From Thermoleptolyngbya sichuanensis A183 (lineage in GTDB: Bacteria; Cyanobacteriota; Cyanobacteriia; Elainellales; Elainellaceae): a DNA stretch of 64,000 nt. Both the position numbers and the translations under genes were made by a program. This document shows positions 18,611 through 27,154 of this stretch, piece by piece; position 1 is the stretch's first letter, and the number at the start of each line of letters is the position of its first letter. The notes below the pieces were generated by a model, which worked only from the letters and a program-made list of their open reading frames with translations, was not told where the DNA came from and made no database searches. Where the stretch lies: positions 4,154,001 to 4,218,000 of the forward strand of contig NZ_CP053661.1 of NCBI RefSeq assembly GCF_013177315.1. Direction: 5' to 3'.

Positions 18611-19537
18611 TCAGTTGGATGGGGGCAGCGGCGCATCGGGCGATTCGGGGGCAGGGGCGCGACCCTCTCGCACGTCGGCAATTTCAGCAGCGGTCATGGG
18701 TTCATCCGTCAGCAGATAGACCGTGCCCTGGTTAAACGTCGAAATGACGTTGACATAGTAGGGCGGCTCGTCGGGAGGGGTTACTCGATACAGGCTAGAA
18801 CCCGTGTCGTCGGCTGGTTCTAGTCGCTGAGTTTGATAGCCCTGCTCTTGGAGCATGGCTTGTAGATCGCGGGCGATCGCCTGCACAGGTCGCCCATCTG
18901 CATCCGACAGCCGCCAGCAGCTCAGAAACCCATTGCAGTTGTTGCTTGCCCCTGCTGGATGGGGAAAGTTTGCGTAGGGAACTGGGCTGGGCGGCTCCTG
19001 AAGCTGCGGTAACGCTTCGGGGTTGGGCGTGGGCAACGGAGTCGGGCTAGGGGTTGGGGGCAAGGCGGCAGTGGGTTCTGGTGAGGCGGCGGGTGCGGCA
19101 GGGCTAGCAGTTGGGGCTGTGGTCGGCTGGGACAACGGCGCAGGAACCGGGGCGGGGGCGGGCGATTCGCGCAGCGATTCCTGCGGGAATCTCGCTGTGG
19201 CAGGCGGACGCGGCACGGCAACCCGTTCGGGTCTGGGCACGGGGGCGGGCGTTGCGCTCGGCGAGGGAGACGGCGGGGCTACTGGCGGCGTGACCGAAGG
19301 ATTCATCACTGGCGTAGGCGATAGGGAAACTGAAAGCTCTGGCGGGTCAGGGGCTGAGTTGTCGGTTTCTAGAGATTGGGATGGATCGGCTCCGGAGCCA
19401 CCCGGCAGCAGCGGCAGCACCAGCAGCCCCGCGTGCAGCACTAGCGACATCAGCAGCCACGGGCGAAACAGAACCCGCATCAGTGCTGGCATATCGCGCT
19501 GGGTGCGGGTTTTAGGCATAGGAAGGGTGACAGACAC
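18611..19537 (-). CDS. Pro-rich membrane-anchored (TonB-like architecture) protein
   Basis: A 308-residue protein with a basic N-terminus, one membrane helix at about 25-46, a long Pro/Ala/Ser/Thr-rich periplasmic stretch (about 55-200), and a compact C-terminal domain (~205-295) with two Cys in a N-C-N-G-F-L-S-C-W pattern. This layout is that of TonB, but the C-terminal domain does not look like the TonB fold to me. The C-terminal domain looks like one conserved in cyanobacteria without assigned function. Its start is 137 bp from a Fur-box-like sequence, and it is divergent from futA, so a role in iron or outer-membrane transport is a reasonable guess only. Confidence 0.65.
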   Translation of the reverse strand: MSVTLPMPKTRTQRDMPALMRVLFRPWLLMSLVLHAGLLVLPLLPGGSGADPSQSLETDNSAPDPPELSVSLSPTPVMNPSVTPPVAPPSPSPSATPAPVPRPERVAVPRPPATARFPQESLRESPAPAPVPAPLSQPTTAPTASPAAPAASPEPTAALPPTPSPTPLPTPNPEALPQLQEPPSPVPYANFPHPAGASNNCNGFLSCWRLSDADGRPVQAIARDLQAMLQEQGYQTQRLEPADDTGSSLYRVTPPDEPPYYVNVISTFNQGTVYLLTDEPMTAAEIADVREGRAPAPESPDAPLPPSN

Positions 19538-19673
19538 AGGCAGCAGGTAGATACGACAAATCCGTTGCAGATATTTGTTTGCAGATATTCGTTGCAGATA
19601 CAGACACAGATACAGGTGCAGACTGAGAGGCGATCGCAGGTAAATCCGCAGACTGCCGTAAAACGGTCTGCCA

Positions 19674-19692
19674 GTTAATGATAATCTTTATG
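19674..19692. promoter_or_regulatory. Candidate Fur box
   Basis: The sequence GTTAATGATAATCTTTATG matches 16 of 19 positions of the classical Fur consensus (three blocks of GATAAT-like hexamers). It lies in the divergent spacer between the TonB-like gene (minus) and futA (plus), 160 bp before the futA promoter. Iron-dependent repression of one or both genes is expected if it is bound. Confidence 0.6.
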
Positions 19693-19851
19693 GCTTGCTG
19701 TAGTAACTAATCGATAAATATTAGAGGGTCATTTGGAAGGATGCGGGCTTGACTCTTCACAAGAAGGGCACAGTTAGGCAACTGCTTTCAACTTGCTGAA
19801 AAATCTGCTCTAGAATAAAGTGCATCTACTGAGCTTATTTTTAGAGATCAA

Positions 19852-19880
19852 TTGAGAACTGCTTGCATTAAGTGTACAAT
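19852..19880 (+). promoter_or_regulatory. Candidate sigma-70-type promoter for futA
   Basis: TTGAGA (19852-19857) and TACAAT (19875-19880) are separated by exactly 17 bp. Transcription would start near 19887, leaving a 5' leader of about 210 bases before the ATG at 20099. Confidence 0.55.
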
Positions 19881-20098
19881 ACAGTCTGTTTTTGGGGCAG
19901 GGCCCAGCGTTCTCGAAGGGCAATTTATCCAAGACAGACCTAAGAGAACGAGTCAGTTGAAAGACTAGGCAGGAAAAACCAGGCAGAGAGATTGTCCATT
20001 GGCTTGCCTGATTTCAGACCACAGATAAAAAAGCCCTGGTCCACAGCTTGATACAGCCATCATCAAACTCTGTTCATCTTTCAGGAGTAGAAGTTTCT

Positions 20099-21151
20099 AT
20101 GGGAAAAATGACTCGGCGAGTGTTTATCGCCACAGGTAGCGCCCTAGCCGCCGCCACTGTTGGGCAATTTGGCCGCCGTGCTAATGCTCAACAAAGCCGA
20201 GGGGTTGTCAATCTTTACTCGTCTCGCCACTATGACACTGACGACGCGCTCTACCAGAGCTTTGCCGAAGCTACAGGCTTTCGGGTCAACTTGGTAGAAG
20301 CCGAAGCAGATCAGCTTATTGAGCGGATTAAGAGTGAAGGGGCAAATAGTCCCGCGGATGTGCTGATCACGGTAGACGCTGGCCGTCTCTGGCGGGCTCA
20401 AGAAGAGGGTTTATTGCAGCCGATTCGGTCGAGTGTGCTAGATTCAGCGATTCCGGGCTACTTGCGGGAGCCAGATGGCCATTGGTTTGGGTTGACCAAG
20501 CGGGCACGGGTTTTGTTCTACAGCAAAGAGCGTGTAAATCCGGCTGATCTCTCTACTTACGAAGATTTGACCAACTCCAAGTGGCGCGGCAAGATTTTGA
20601 CGCGGACTTCGACCCATGTGTATAACCAATCGCTCACAGGGTCGATCCTGCACGCGCATGGGCCGCGGGAAACGGAAGCCTGGGTGCGGGGACTAGTGGC
20701 CAACTTTGCCCGACAGCCTGAGGGCAACGACACGGCTCAGATACGAGCAGTGGCAGCAGGGCAGGGCGATATTGCGATCGCCAACACTTACTATCTTGCC
20801 CGTCTGGTTAAATCCAGCGAGCCTGCGGATCAGGACGTGGTGAACAAGGTGGGCATTTTCTTCCCTAATCAGCGCGATCGCGGTGTTCACATCAACATCA
20901 GCGGCGCGGGTGTGCTGAGAACTGCCAAGAATCGGGAAGGCGCAATCCGGTTCATCGAACACCTAGCCAGCCCCCAGGCTCAGGAAGTGTTTGCTAAGGG
21001 CAACAATGAATATCCCGTGCTGTCGGGCGTGGCGCTGGATTCAGTAGTCGCGGGTTTTGGCAGTTTCAGGGAGGATAACTTGAACGCAGCTATCTATGGA
21101 CGCAACAACGCCGAAGCGCTGCGGATCATGGATCGGGGCGGCTGGAAATAG
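20099..21151 (+). CDS. futA: Periplasmic ferric iron-binding protein of ABC transporter (FutA type)
   Basis: A 350-residue solute-binding protein. The start ATG at 20099 is preceded by AGGAG (20083-20087). The N-terminus has a twin-arginine motif (T-R-R-V-F) and a hydrophobic stretch ending around A-N-A-Q, so Tat export is expected, as known for Synechocystis FutA proteins. The mature part follows the ferric-binding family: N-L-Y-S-S-R-H-Y near the N-terminus, and I-A-N-T-Y-Y-L-A with the paired Tyr iron ligands. It should hand Fe(III) to a FutB/FutC transporter, which is not in this window. Clustered with PiuC, imelysin and a diheme protein, it forms an iron-handling region. Confidence 0.9.
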   Translation: MGKMTRRVFIATGSALAAATVGQFGRRANAQQSRGVVNLYSSRHYDTDDALYQSFAEATGFRVNLVEAEADQLIERIKSEGANSPADVLITVDAGRLWRAQEEGLLQPIRSSVLDSAIPGYLREPDGHWFGLTKRARVLFYSKERVNPADLSTYEDLTNSKWRGKILTRTSTHVYNQSLTGSILHAHGPRETEAWVRGLVANFARQPEGNDTAQIRAVAAGQGDIAIANTYYLARLVKSSEPADQDVVNKVGIFFPNQRDRGVHINISGAGVLRTAKNREGAIRFIEHLASPQAQEVFAKGNNEYPVLSGVALDSVVAGFGSFREDNLNAAIYGRNNAEALRIMDRGGWK

Positions 21152-21200
21152 GGGTTTTTGAACTCTAAGCAGGCAGTTTGCAGGTTGTGCTAGCTGTCTG

Positions 21201-21899
21201 CTATGGCTCAGCCCAGCGGCGCAGCAGGTTGGCGTGGCATTTCGTAATCTGGTCAAATTCTGGCGTTTTGCCGTGCTGCCGAAATAGGGAGTGGCGGGCG
21301 GTATCTAGCTCAAACAGCAGCTCGCGATCGCCCGCATTCCTGACCAGGCTTTGCACCCAGGTTACCGCAACCAGCCGCGTGCCCCGTGTCACGGGTTCTA
21401 CCCGATGCAGTGTTGTGGCGGGATACAGCACCATTGCTCCCGCTGCCAGCTTAAAGGGGTGATGTCCCAGCGTGTCTTCGATGACCAGTTCTCCACCCTC
21501 ATAGTCGTCTGGCGAGTTGAGAAATAGCGTGAGCGACAGATCCGTTCGCATCAGGTCTGTTTGTTGAGAATCACCAGAGAAAAGGGCGCTCCTACCCATC
21601 AGGGCATTGTCTACGTGTGTGCCGTAGCCCATGCCGACCTCGTAGCGGCTGATTAGCGGCGGACGAATGACTTTCGGATAGGCGGACATTTGAAACAGGG
21701 CGTTGCGCCGTAGTGCCCCCAGAACGAGCGATCGCACGGTTTCTGCGATTTCTCCAGCTTCGAGTTGAGTATTGTGTTTGACCTGTTTGGCATACCAGCC
21801 AGCAGTCATTTTGCCATCTACAAATGAAGCTGCCTTTAATGCAGTGGCGATGGTTTCTAGCTCTTCATCGGTCAATATGGCATCAATGCAAAGGATCAT
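21201..21899 (-). CDS. PiuC/YbiX-type Fe(II)/2-oxoglutarate-dependent hydroxylase
   Basis: A 232-residue member of the PKHD-type hydroxylase family. Iron ligands H95 and D97 (in G-T-H-V-D-N) and H165 (T-L-H-R-V-E-P-V) and the 2-oxoglutarate-binding R175 are in place. In proteobacteria piuC genes lie beside TonB-dependent siderophore receptors and are iron-repressed; here it is convergent with futA (50 bp between stops) and divergent from the imelysin gene. Its substrate is not known for certain in any family member. Length is normal. The ATG at 21899 gives M-I-L-C-I-D, matching the usual start of the family. Confidence 0.9.
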   Translation of the reverse strand: MILCIDAILTDEELETIATALKAASFVDGKMTAGWYAKQVKHNTQLEAGEIAETVRSLVLGALRRNALFQMSAYPKVIRPPLISRYEVGMGYGTHVDNALMGRSALFSGDSQQTDLMRTDLSLTLFLNSPDDYEGGELVIEDTLGHHPFKLAAGAMVLYPATTLHRVEPVTRGTRLVAVTWVQSLVRNAGDRELLFELDTARHSLFRQHGKTPEFDQITKCHANLLRRWAEP

Positions 21900-22041
21900 G
21901 GCGGTGCAGCAGATAGGTCAAGGTGGGGTCAAGGTTGGGCAAGCGAGCGCGATTGCAGTTTGAGCATTGGAGCATAAACCCAGAAGAACGATTTCAGGAT
22001 ATCTTTGCTCCTTTTCTGAAGATGACATAGGAGTTACTCAG

Positions 22042-23382
22042 TTGAAAGCCCTTACGAATCGATACATGAACGGACGGATGAAGCTTTGGGTCGGCGTTGG
22101 TGCATTTGTCATCACACAGGCTAGCACTCAGGCGATTGCCGACCCCACCCCAGAGTCAGCTAGCACGGGCGATCGCCCGATCGCTACGCAGCCTCATCCT
22201 GTTGCCCCGGCTCCCTTGAGTGTGGCTCAGGCGGGCGGTGAAGGGGGCGAAGGCGGTGAGGGAATCGCGCCCCAGTCGGTCGGCTTTTGCGCTGCAATTG
22301 CTGTGGAGGGCGGCGGCGAGGGGGGCGAATCGGGAGCGGCACAGCCTGTAAGCAGCCCTGTGCGGGTGTATGACGCGGCAACGGTGCCAGCCTTGCCCTT
22401 TGGCGATCGCCAGGTACTTACCAGTTTCGTGGATACTGTGCTGCTGCCCACCTATGGCGAGTTGAACCGTGCAGCACAACGGCTACATCGGGCGATCGCC
22501 CAGTTTGCTGCCCGCCCCACCCAGGCAAACTTGCAGGCTACCCGACAGGCCTGGCTGGCGGCTCGTTTGCCCTGGGAAAGCAGCGAAGCGTTTGCCTTTG
22601 GCCCGGCGGCATCGCTGGGTTATGACGCTGGACTGGATGACTGGCCGGTAAATGAAGTGGACGTACTGGCCATTTTGCAAAGCCAGGATGCCCTCACGCC
22701 TGAGTATTTGGAAACGCTGCAAACGTCTCAAAAAGGCTTTCATACCATCGAGTTTTTGCTGTTTGGGCGGAATAACGACAAGCGGCTGACAGATTTCACG
22801 CCCCGCGAGTTGGAATATTTGCAGTTGATCGGGGCAGATTTTGCAGCCACAGCCGAGAACTTGCTGGCAAGCTGGGCTGAGGGCGTGGAGGGCTATCCGG
22901 CCTATCGCAAAGAGTTTGTGGAGGCGGGCGATCGCAGCACTGCATATCCCACGCCCCAAGCAGCGGCGACCGAACTGGTGCAGGGCATCATCGACATTCT
23001 GGACGAGCTGGGCGCGGTCAAAATTGGCGAAGCCCTGGATGCTCAGAATCCTTTCTTGCTGGAAAGCCGCTTTAGCCACAGTTCGCTTCAGGATTTTTAT
23101 CAAAACCTCCGCAGCGTGGAGTTGACTTATTTTGCAGGCAGCGCCAGCCGCCCCGGCCGCCACAGCCTCAGCCGCTATGTCGCCAGCATTGATCCCAGCC
23201 TGGATACTCAGGTGCGGCAATATCTGCTGGCTGCGGAATCTGCAGTCAAGGCCATTCCGGGCCCCATCGAGACGACTCTTTGTGACCCGGCCGCAAAGCC
23301 CCAGATCGCGGCGGCGCGAGATTCGCTGCTGACGCTGCGAGGCGTGTTCGAGCAGTGGATCATGCCGCTGGTGCAGGAGTGA
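22042..23382 (+). CDS. Imelysin-family (M75/EfeO-like) iron-associated lipoprotein or periplasmic protein
   Basis: The likely start is the TTG at 22042 (AGGAG at 22029-22033), giving 446 residues; ATG codons at 22066 and 22078 are alternatives. A signal peptide precedes A-I-A-D near residue 30. A Gly/Glu repeat (G-G-E-G-G-E-G-G-E-G, about 65-74) and a second G-G-G-E-G-G-E near 95 precede the imelysin fold. The family motif G-x-H-x-x-E is present as G232-F-H234-T-I-E237. This type, called IrpA in cyanobacteria, is linked to iron acquisition; the M75 peptidase label is historical. It is followed after 8 bp by the diheme gene, a pairing seen in other bacteria. Confidence 0.85.
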   Translation: MKALTNRYMNGRMKLWVGVGAFVITQASTQAIADPTPESASTGDRPIATQPHPVAPAPLSVAQAGGEGGEGGEGIAPQSVGFCAAIAVEGGGEGGESGAAQPVSSPVRVYDAATVPALPFGDRQVLTSFVDTVLLPTYGELNRAAQRLHRAIAQFAARPTQANLQATRQAWLAARLPWESSEAFAFGPAASLGYDAGLDDWPVNEVDVLAILQSQDALTPEYLETLQTSQKGFHTIEFLLFGRNNDKRLTDFTPRELEYLQLIGADFAATAENLLASWAEGVEGYPAYRKEFVEAGDRSTAYPTPQAAATELVQGIIDILDELGAVKIGEALDAQNPFLLESRFSHSSLQDFYQNLRSVELTYFAGSASRPGRHSLSRYVASIDPSLDTQVRQYLLAAESAVKAIPGPIETTLCDPAAKPQIAAARDSLLTLRGVFEQWIMPLVQE

Positions 23383-23390
23383 TTTGAGTG

Positions 23391-24845
23391 ATGGCTCGTT
23401 TGATGGCTTGTATTGCTGGGTTGCGTCGTGCTAGGGGGCGATTTGGGGCGATCGCCCTCCTTTCTGTCATTGCAGGCGTACTGGCCTCGCTGCTGCTGCA
23501 TGGCGCTGGCTGGGCCCAGTCGCCGCTGCTGCTGGCGGGGGGCGACACCACGGTTCAAAACCGCACCTCTCAGGGCTATTCGCAACCTGCGCCCAACCTC
23601 AGCCCCGAATGGCTGGCGTTACATCAAGTGGGCGATCGCCATTTTGAGGCCGCCTTTGTCACGCCGCCCGCCCCGGTCAATGGTGGACTGGGGCCATTGT
23701 TCAACAACACGTCCTGCACCGGGTGCCACATTCGAGATGGGCGGGGAATGCCTATTCCCGGACAGCTTTTGCTGCGGGTCAGCCTGCCTCGCCAGGGATT
23801 GCCCAATTCGCCGGACCCTGTGCTGCCTGCCCCGACCGAGGCTGCGCCGGTGCTACGTGCCAACGCTCATCTGGAGGCTTCCGTCAGCCTGGGCAACGCG
23901 CCGCCTGTTCCGGGCATTGGCACGCAGATTCAGGATCAGGCAGTGTATGGTTACGTGCCCGAAGCGCGGGTCAAGCTGCGCTGGCAGGAGCAACCCGGAA
24001 CCTATGCCGACGGAACGCCCTACTCGTTGCGATCGCCCCAGTTTGAGATCACGCTGCCCAGCGGCGATCCCCTGCCGTCGCACATCCTTGTGTCGCCCCG
24101 CATCCCGTCGCCCGTATTTGGATTGGGCTTGCTAGAAGCCGTTCCCGAAGCAGAAATTCTGGCGCTAGCCGATCCCGACGACAGAGATGGGGACGGCATT
24201 TCGGGTCGTCCGAATGCTGTTTGGGATGTGGAACAACACGCTGAGGTGCTAGGACGCTTTGGCTGGAAAGCCAATAATCCAACCCTGCTTCAGCAAGGGG
24301 CCTCTGCCTATATCAACGATATGGGCGTGACCAATCCCCTGTTTCCGGAACCCGACGGCTCCTACGAAATTGATGCCCACACGCTGAAGGCCAATACAGT
24401 CTACGTGCAAACGCTGGCAGTGCCCGCACCCACGCAGCGACAAGATCCCCAAGTGCTGCGAGGAGAGCGCCTATTTAATGCAGCGAATTGTGCGGGTTGC
24501 CATGTGCCAACGCTGCGCACCGGGACGCACCAAGTTCCGGCGCTGGCAAACCAGACCATCCATCCCTACACCGATCTGTTGCTGCATGATCTGGGCGAAG
24601 GGCTGGCCGACCATCGTCCCGATTTTCGGGCCACGGGGCAGGAGTGGCGCACGCCGCCCTTGTGGGGGCTTGGGCTGGTGCAAACAGTTTTGCCCTATTC
24701 TGGCTATTTGCACGATGGTCGCGCCCGCACGCTAGCAGAAGCCATCCTGTGGCACGGGGGCGAGGCAGCATCCGCTCGTGAGGCATTTAGAACTATGCCA
24801 GAGGGCGATCGCGCTGCACTATTAAAGTTCCTCAATTCGCGCTAA
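23391..24845 (+). CDS. Diheme c-type oxidoreductase (DUF1111, thiol-oxidoreductase-like)
   Basis: A 484-residue exported protein with an N-terminal signal (hydrophobic residues about 18-40, cleavage near G-W-A-Q). Two covalent-heme motifs are present, C-T-G-C-H (109-113) and C-A-G-C-H (367-371), as in the DUF1111/COG3488 group related to MauG-like cytochrome peroxidases. G-L-G-L-L-E-A-V-P and D-x-D-G-D-G-I-S-G-R-P stretches in between fit the family, the latter a possible Ca site. The start (GTG 23388 or ATG 23391) is 5-8 bp after the imelysin stop, so they are translationally coupled. Redox processing of iron for the imelysin partner is a plausible but untested role. Confidence 0.87.
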   Translation: MARLMACIAGLRRARGRFGAIALLSVIAGVLASLLLHGAGWAQSPLLLAGGDTTVQNRTSQGYSQPAPNLSPEWLALHQVGDRHFEAAFVTPPAPVNGGLGPLFNNTSCTGCHIRDGRGMPIPGQLLLRVSLPRQGLPNSPDPVLPAPTEAAPVLRANAHLEASVSLGNAPPVPGIGTQIQDQAVYGYVPEARVKLRWQEQPGTYADGTPYSLRSPQFEITLPSGDPLPSHILVSPRIPSPVFGLGLLEAVPEAEILALADPDDRDGDGISGRPNAVWDVEQHAEVLGRFGWKANNPTLLQQGASAYINDMGVTNPLFPEPDGSYEIDAHTLKANTVYVQTLAVPAPTQRQDPQVLRGERLFNAANCAGCHVPTLRTGTHQVPALANQTIHPYTDLLLHDLGEGLADHRPDFRATGQEWRTPPLWGLGLVQTVLPYSGYLHDGRARTLAEAILWHGGEAASAREAFRTMPEGDRAALLKFLNSR

Positions 24846-25006
24846 GGCCGTTAAACTACTGGTACGGGAATGTTTGTGCGGGAATCTCTTTACGAGAATC
24901 TTTTTACGAGAACGCCCGCCTGTCACCAGCCTGGGTTCAGGCTTAGTCTTGGAATCTAGCAAAGAAATTTGGCAAAGAACTTTGGCGATTGAGGGAGGAA
25001 GTTGGC

Positions 25007-25681
25007 GTGAGTGAAGCCTCAAGTCAGGCATCAGGTCAGACACTGGTGCAGGTTTTGATCGTAGAAGATGATCCCATGATGCAACTGGGGCTGGAACAGT
25101 CTTTGAGCAACCAGCCAGGCATCCAGGTCGTGGGGCGAGCGGATGATGGCTACTTTGCGGTAGAGGAGGCGCTAAAACTTAAGCCTGACATTGTGGTGAT
25201 GGACATCGGGCTGCCCCGTCTGGACGGCATCGCCGCGACGCAGAAGATTAAGGAATCCCTGCCCGACGTGCGGATCGTCATGCTCACGTCGCACACCACC
25301 GAAAACGAGGTAATCGCGGCGCTGTCAGCCGGAGCCGATGCCTACTGCGTCAAAGGAACGACCGTCGAGCGACTGCTGGCGGCCATTGAGGCAGCACGGG
25401 AAGGTGCCAGCTATCTCGACCCGCTGGTGGCCCGACTGGTGATGGATCATCTCAAATCGCCCACCAGTGCCGCAGATGCGATCGCCGTTGGCCAGCTTTC
25501 TCAGCGGGAGCTAGAAGTTCTAAAGCTGATGGTCGAAGGGCGGAGCAATCCTGAAATCGCCACTGCGCTATACCTTAGCCCTAACACAGTGAAAACCCAT
25601 GTACGCGGCATTATGAACAAGCTGGCGGTGGATGATCGCGTGCAGGCCGCAGTTGTGGCCCTTAGGGCCGGCCTGGTGTAG
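25007..25681 (+). CDS. NarL/FixJ-family response regulator (Rre1/Ycf29-like)
   Basis: A 224-residue transcription regulator. I start it at the GTG 25007 because GGGAGGAAG (24993-25001) sits 5 bp upstream; a longer TTG start at 24989 is possible. Residues ~15-130 are a receiver with acidic E20/D21/D22 and phospho-acceptor D66. The C-terminal LuxR-type helix-turn-helix (about 155-215) contains L-S-Q-R-E-L-E-V-L-K-L and N-T-V-K-T-H-V. The M-M-Q-L-G-L-E-Q-S-L and A-Y-C-V-K-G segments resemble cyanobacterial Rre1, a stress regulator partnered with Hik2 and Hik34, but I cannot confirm orthology. No kinase gene lies adjacent. Confidence 0.85.
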   Translation: MSEASSQASGQTLVQVLIVEDDPMMQLGLEQSLSNQPGIQVVGRADDGYFAVEEALKLKPDIVVMDIGLPRLDGIAATQKIKESLPDVRIVMLTSHTTENEVIAALSAGADAYCVKGTTVERLLAAIEAAREGASYLDPLVARLVMDHLKSPTSAADAIAVGQLSQRELEVLKLMVEGRSNPEIATALYLSPNTVKTHVRGIMNKLAVDDRVQAAVVALRAGLV

Positions 25682-26289
25682 CAAATTTGATACTTAAGAT
25701 TTCTGAAATCACCCAATTGTAGGATGTCATCTTATGATATTAAGATTCAATATCCAGATACTTGCTCTTGAGAGCAAATACCTCCGGAGAATGAGGGCCA
25801 ATTTTTGTCTGGCTGGCTAGAATCATCAGTATGCACACCTCGTAATCTGCCTGTAATAAAACGGCTTCACACTTTATTAGCGAGGGGTGTACAAGCGAGG
25901 TCTGTATTTTTGTTCTACTCGATGATTGGGGTCGCAGATGAGATTGTACTGAGTCACTTTAAGCACAGCCGCCCTGCGGATATTGCCGATAAACTTGTGA
26001 CACTAAAGCGGTTTTTTTGGAACTGTCTGAGGATTAAACGCTGTCTACTTAAACGTTGGCTACAACAATGGGCAAACTGCGATCGCCCTCATCTGTCTTC
26101 CCTCCTGTGGTCTTTGTCTATGCCTGTAGTTTTGGCAGGCGACGTGCTTTTAGTTCCTAGAGCGCATTGGCAAAGGCGAGCGTACTCCCACTGGTCTCTT
26201 TTAGCGAGACTTCACTCTTCCGACGTATCTTTAGGCTCTCTCAGGAGAGTCATCCACAACCCTAGTTTTGCGTGATTGGGCTGAGCCTT
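25682..26289. other. Spacer between the response regulator and the PadR gene
   Basis: About 600 bp. A weak promoter (TTGTAG 25717-25722, 18-bp gap, TAAGAT 25741-25746) is followed by a hairpin TTGCTC/GAGCAA at 25762-25777. An open frame spans 25805-26275 but has Cys/Trp/Arg/His-rich composition unlike proteins, and no ribosome site, so I do not call it a gene. Confidence 0.4.
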
Positions 26290-26664
26290 ATGACAACCAC
26301 ACTCGACGAAATCTACAAGTTTTTCAAGAATCCGCCACCGTTCTACCTAAATAAGGAATTGGCGGTGTGCTACGTGCTGTCTGTGCTGCTCAAGCAGGAC
26401 TCCTACGGCACGGAACTCATTAGCCTGCTAGAGACGGAATATCCGGCCTATCGGCTGTCGGATACAGTCCTCTACAGCGCCCTCAAGTTTCTGGAAGATG
26501 GAGCCGCTGTGATCGGCTACTGGAAAAAGGTAGAAGGTCGGGGTCGCCCTCGCCGGATGTATCAAATTACCCCAGAATGGCGCGATCGCGCTGAGGAACT
26601 GTCCCGCCTGTGGGAAAGCTACACCCAGAACAACGCTACCGTTCCTGTGGGCGTATCCGACTAG
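26290..26664 (+). CDS. PadR-family transcriptional regulator (Pex-like)
   Basis: A 124-residue winged-helix protein. The segment N-K-E-L-A-V-C-Y-V-L-S-V-L-L-K-Q-D-S-Y-G-T-E-L (approx. 22-44) is the PadR recognition region, and G-R-G-R-P-R-R-M-Y-Q-I-T (approx. 84-95) the wing. It resembles Pex of Synechococcus elongatus, a small PadR protein that lengthens the circadian period by repressing kaiA; here no kai gene is nearby. The start ATG 26290 is preferred over 26272 because the shorter protein begins M-T-T-T-L-D-E-I-Y-K-F-F. Pex identity is a judgement from memory of the family. Confidence 0.8.
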   Translation: MTTTLDEIYKFFKNPPPFYLNKELAVCYVLSVLLKQDSYGTELISLLETEYPAYRLSDTVLYSALKFLEDGAAVIGYWKKVEGRGRPRRMYQITPEWRDRAEELSRLWESYTQNNATVPVGVSD

Positions 26665-26699
26665 TTCAGCAGAGCATCCCGTCGCTGTGTAGGGGTCTG

Positions 26700-26740
26700 G
26701 CGGGTTGACTGATGATGAATTGATTGATGATGAATTGATT
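26700..26740. repeat. Short tandem duplication
   Basis: The unit TGATGATGAATTGAT is duplicated just after the PadR gene. It is one of many short duplications in spacers of this window. Confidence 0.6.
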
Positions 26741-26810
26741 GCTCTTATTCAGCTTATGTCTTAGTTAGGCAATCATCATTACCCCTGCGATTTTTACTTG
26801 AGATCTCTTA

Positions 26811-26948
26811 GAGCTAATTTATGAAGCAAATCTTAAGAAGCCTGAAACTCTTGGCATGTGTGGCTTTGAGGTCATGTTTGCCTAGGAAAAGCGGTTTCTC
26901 GGAAATCCTTGATTAACAAGGCTTTCAGGCTCCTTTACAAATTAGCTC
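26811..26948 (+). mobile_element. MITE-like element family B, copy 1
   Basis: A 138-bp element starts GAGCTAATTT and ends AAATTAGCTC, with TTA on both outer sides. It differs from the copy at 52213-52350 at one position only (CCTAGG here, CCCAGG there). Internal inverted arms AGCCTGAAA and TTTCAGGCT add to the fold. It lies about 200 bp upstream of the CCB-like gene. Confidence 0.92.
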
Positions 26949-27154
26949 TTACACATTCCGCCTGGTTGCGAGAATGCTTGCAGAGTGGCTGCACAGACGG
27001 CTACTCTGCATTTTGCATTTGTTTTGACTCCTGCCACGTCAACCCGACTGCGAGCTGTGGCCAGATCACCCATCGAGGCACAATCTTTCGTACATTAAAG
27101 GGGGTGGATCTAATCCCCACAGCAATGTCCCTAGAGAGAACCTGGCTAAGGTGT

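Noticed and set aside
22234-22335. Gly/Glu repeats in the imelysin gene as a possible frameshift or assembly artefact
   Set aside because: The frame is open on both sides, the signal peptide and imelysin fold are in the same frame, and similar Gly/Glu runs are known in cyanobacterial relatives.
25805-26275. 156-codon open frame before the PadR gene
   Set aside because: Composition (many Cys, Trp, His, Arg) is unlike a protein, there is no ribosome site, and no domain is recognisable.
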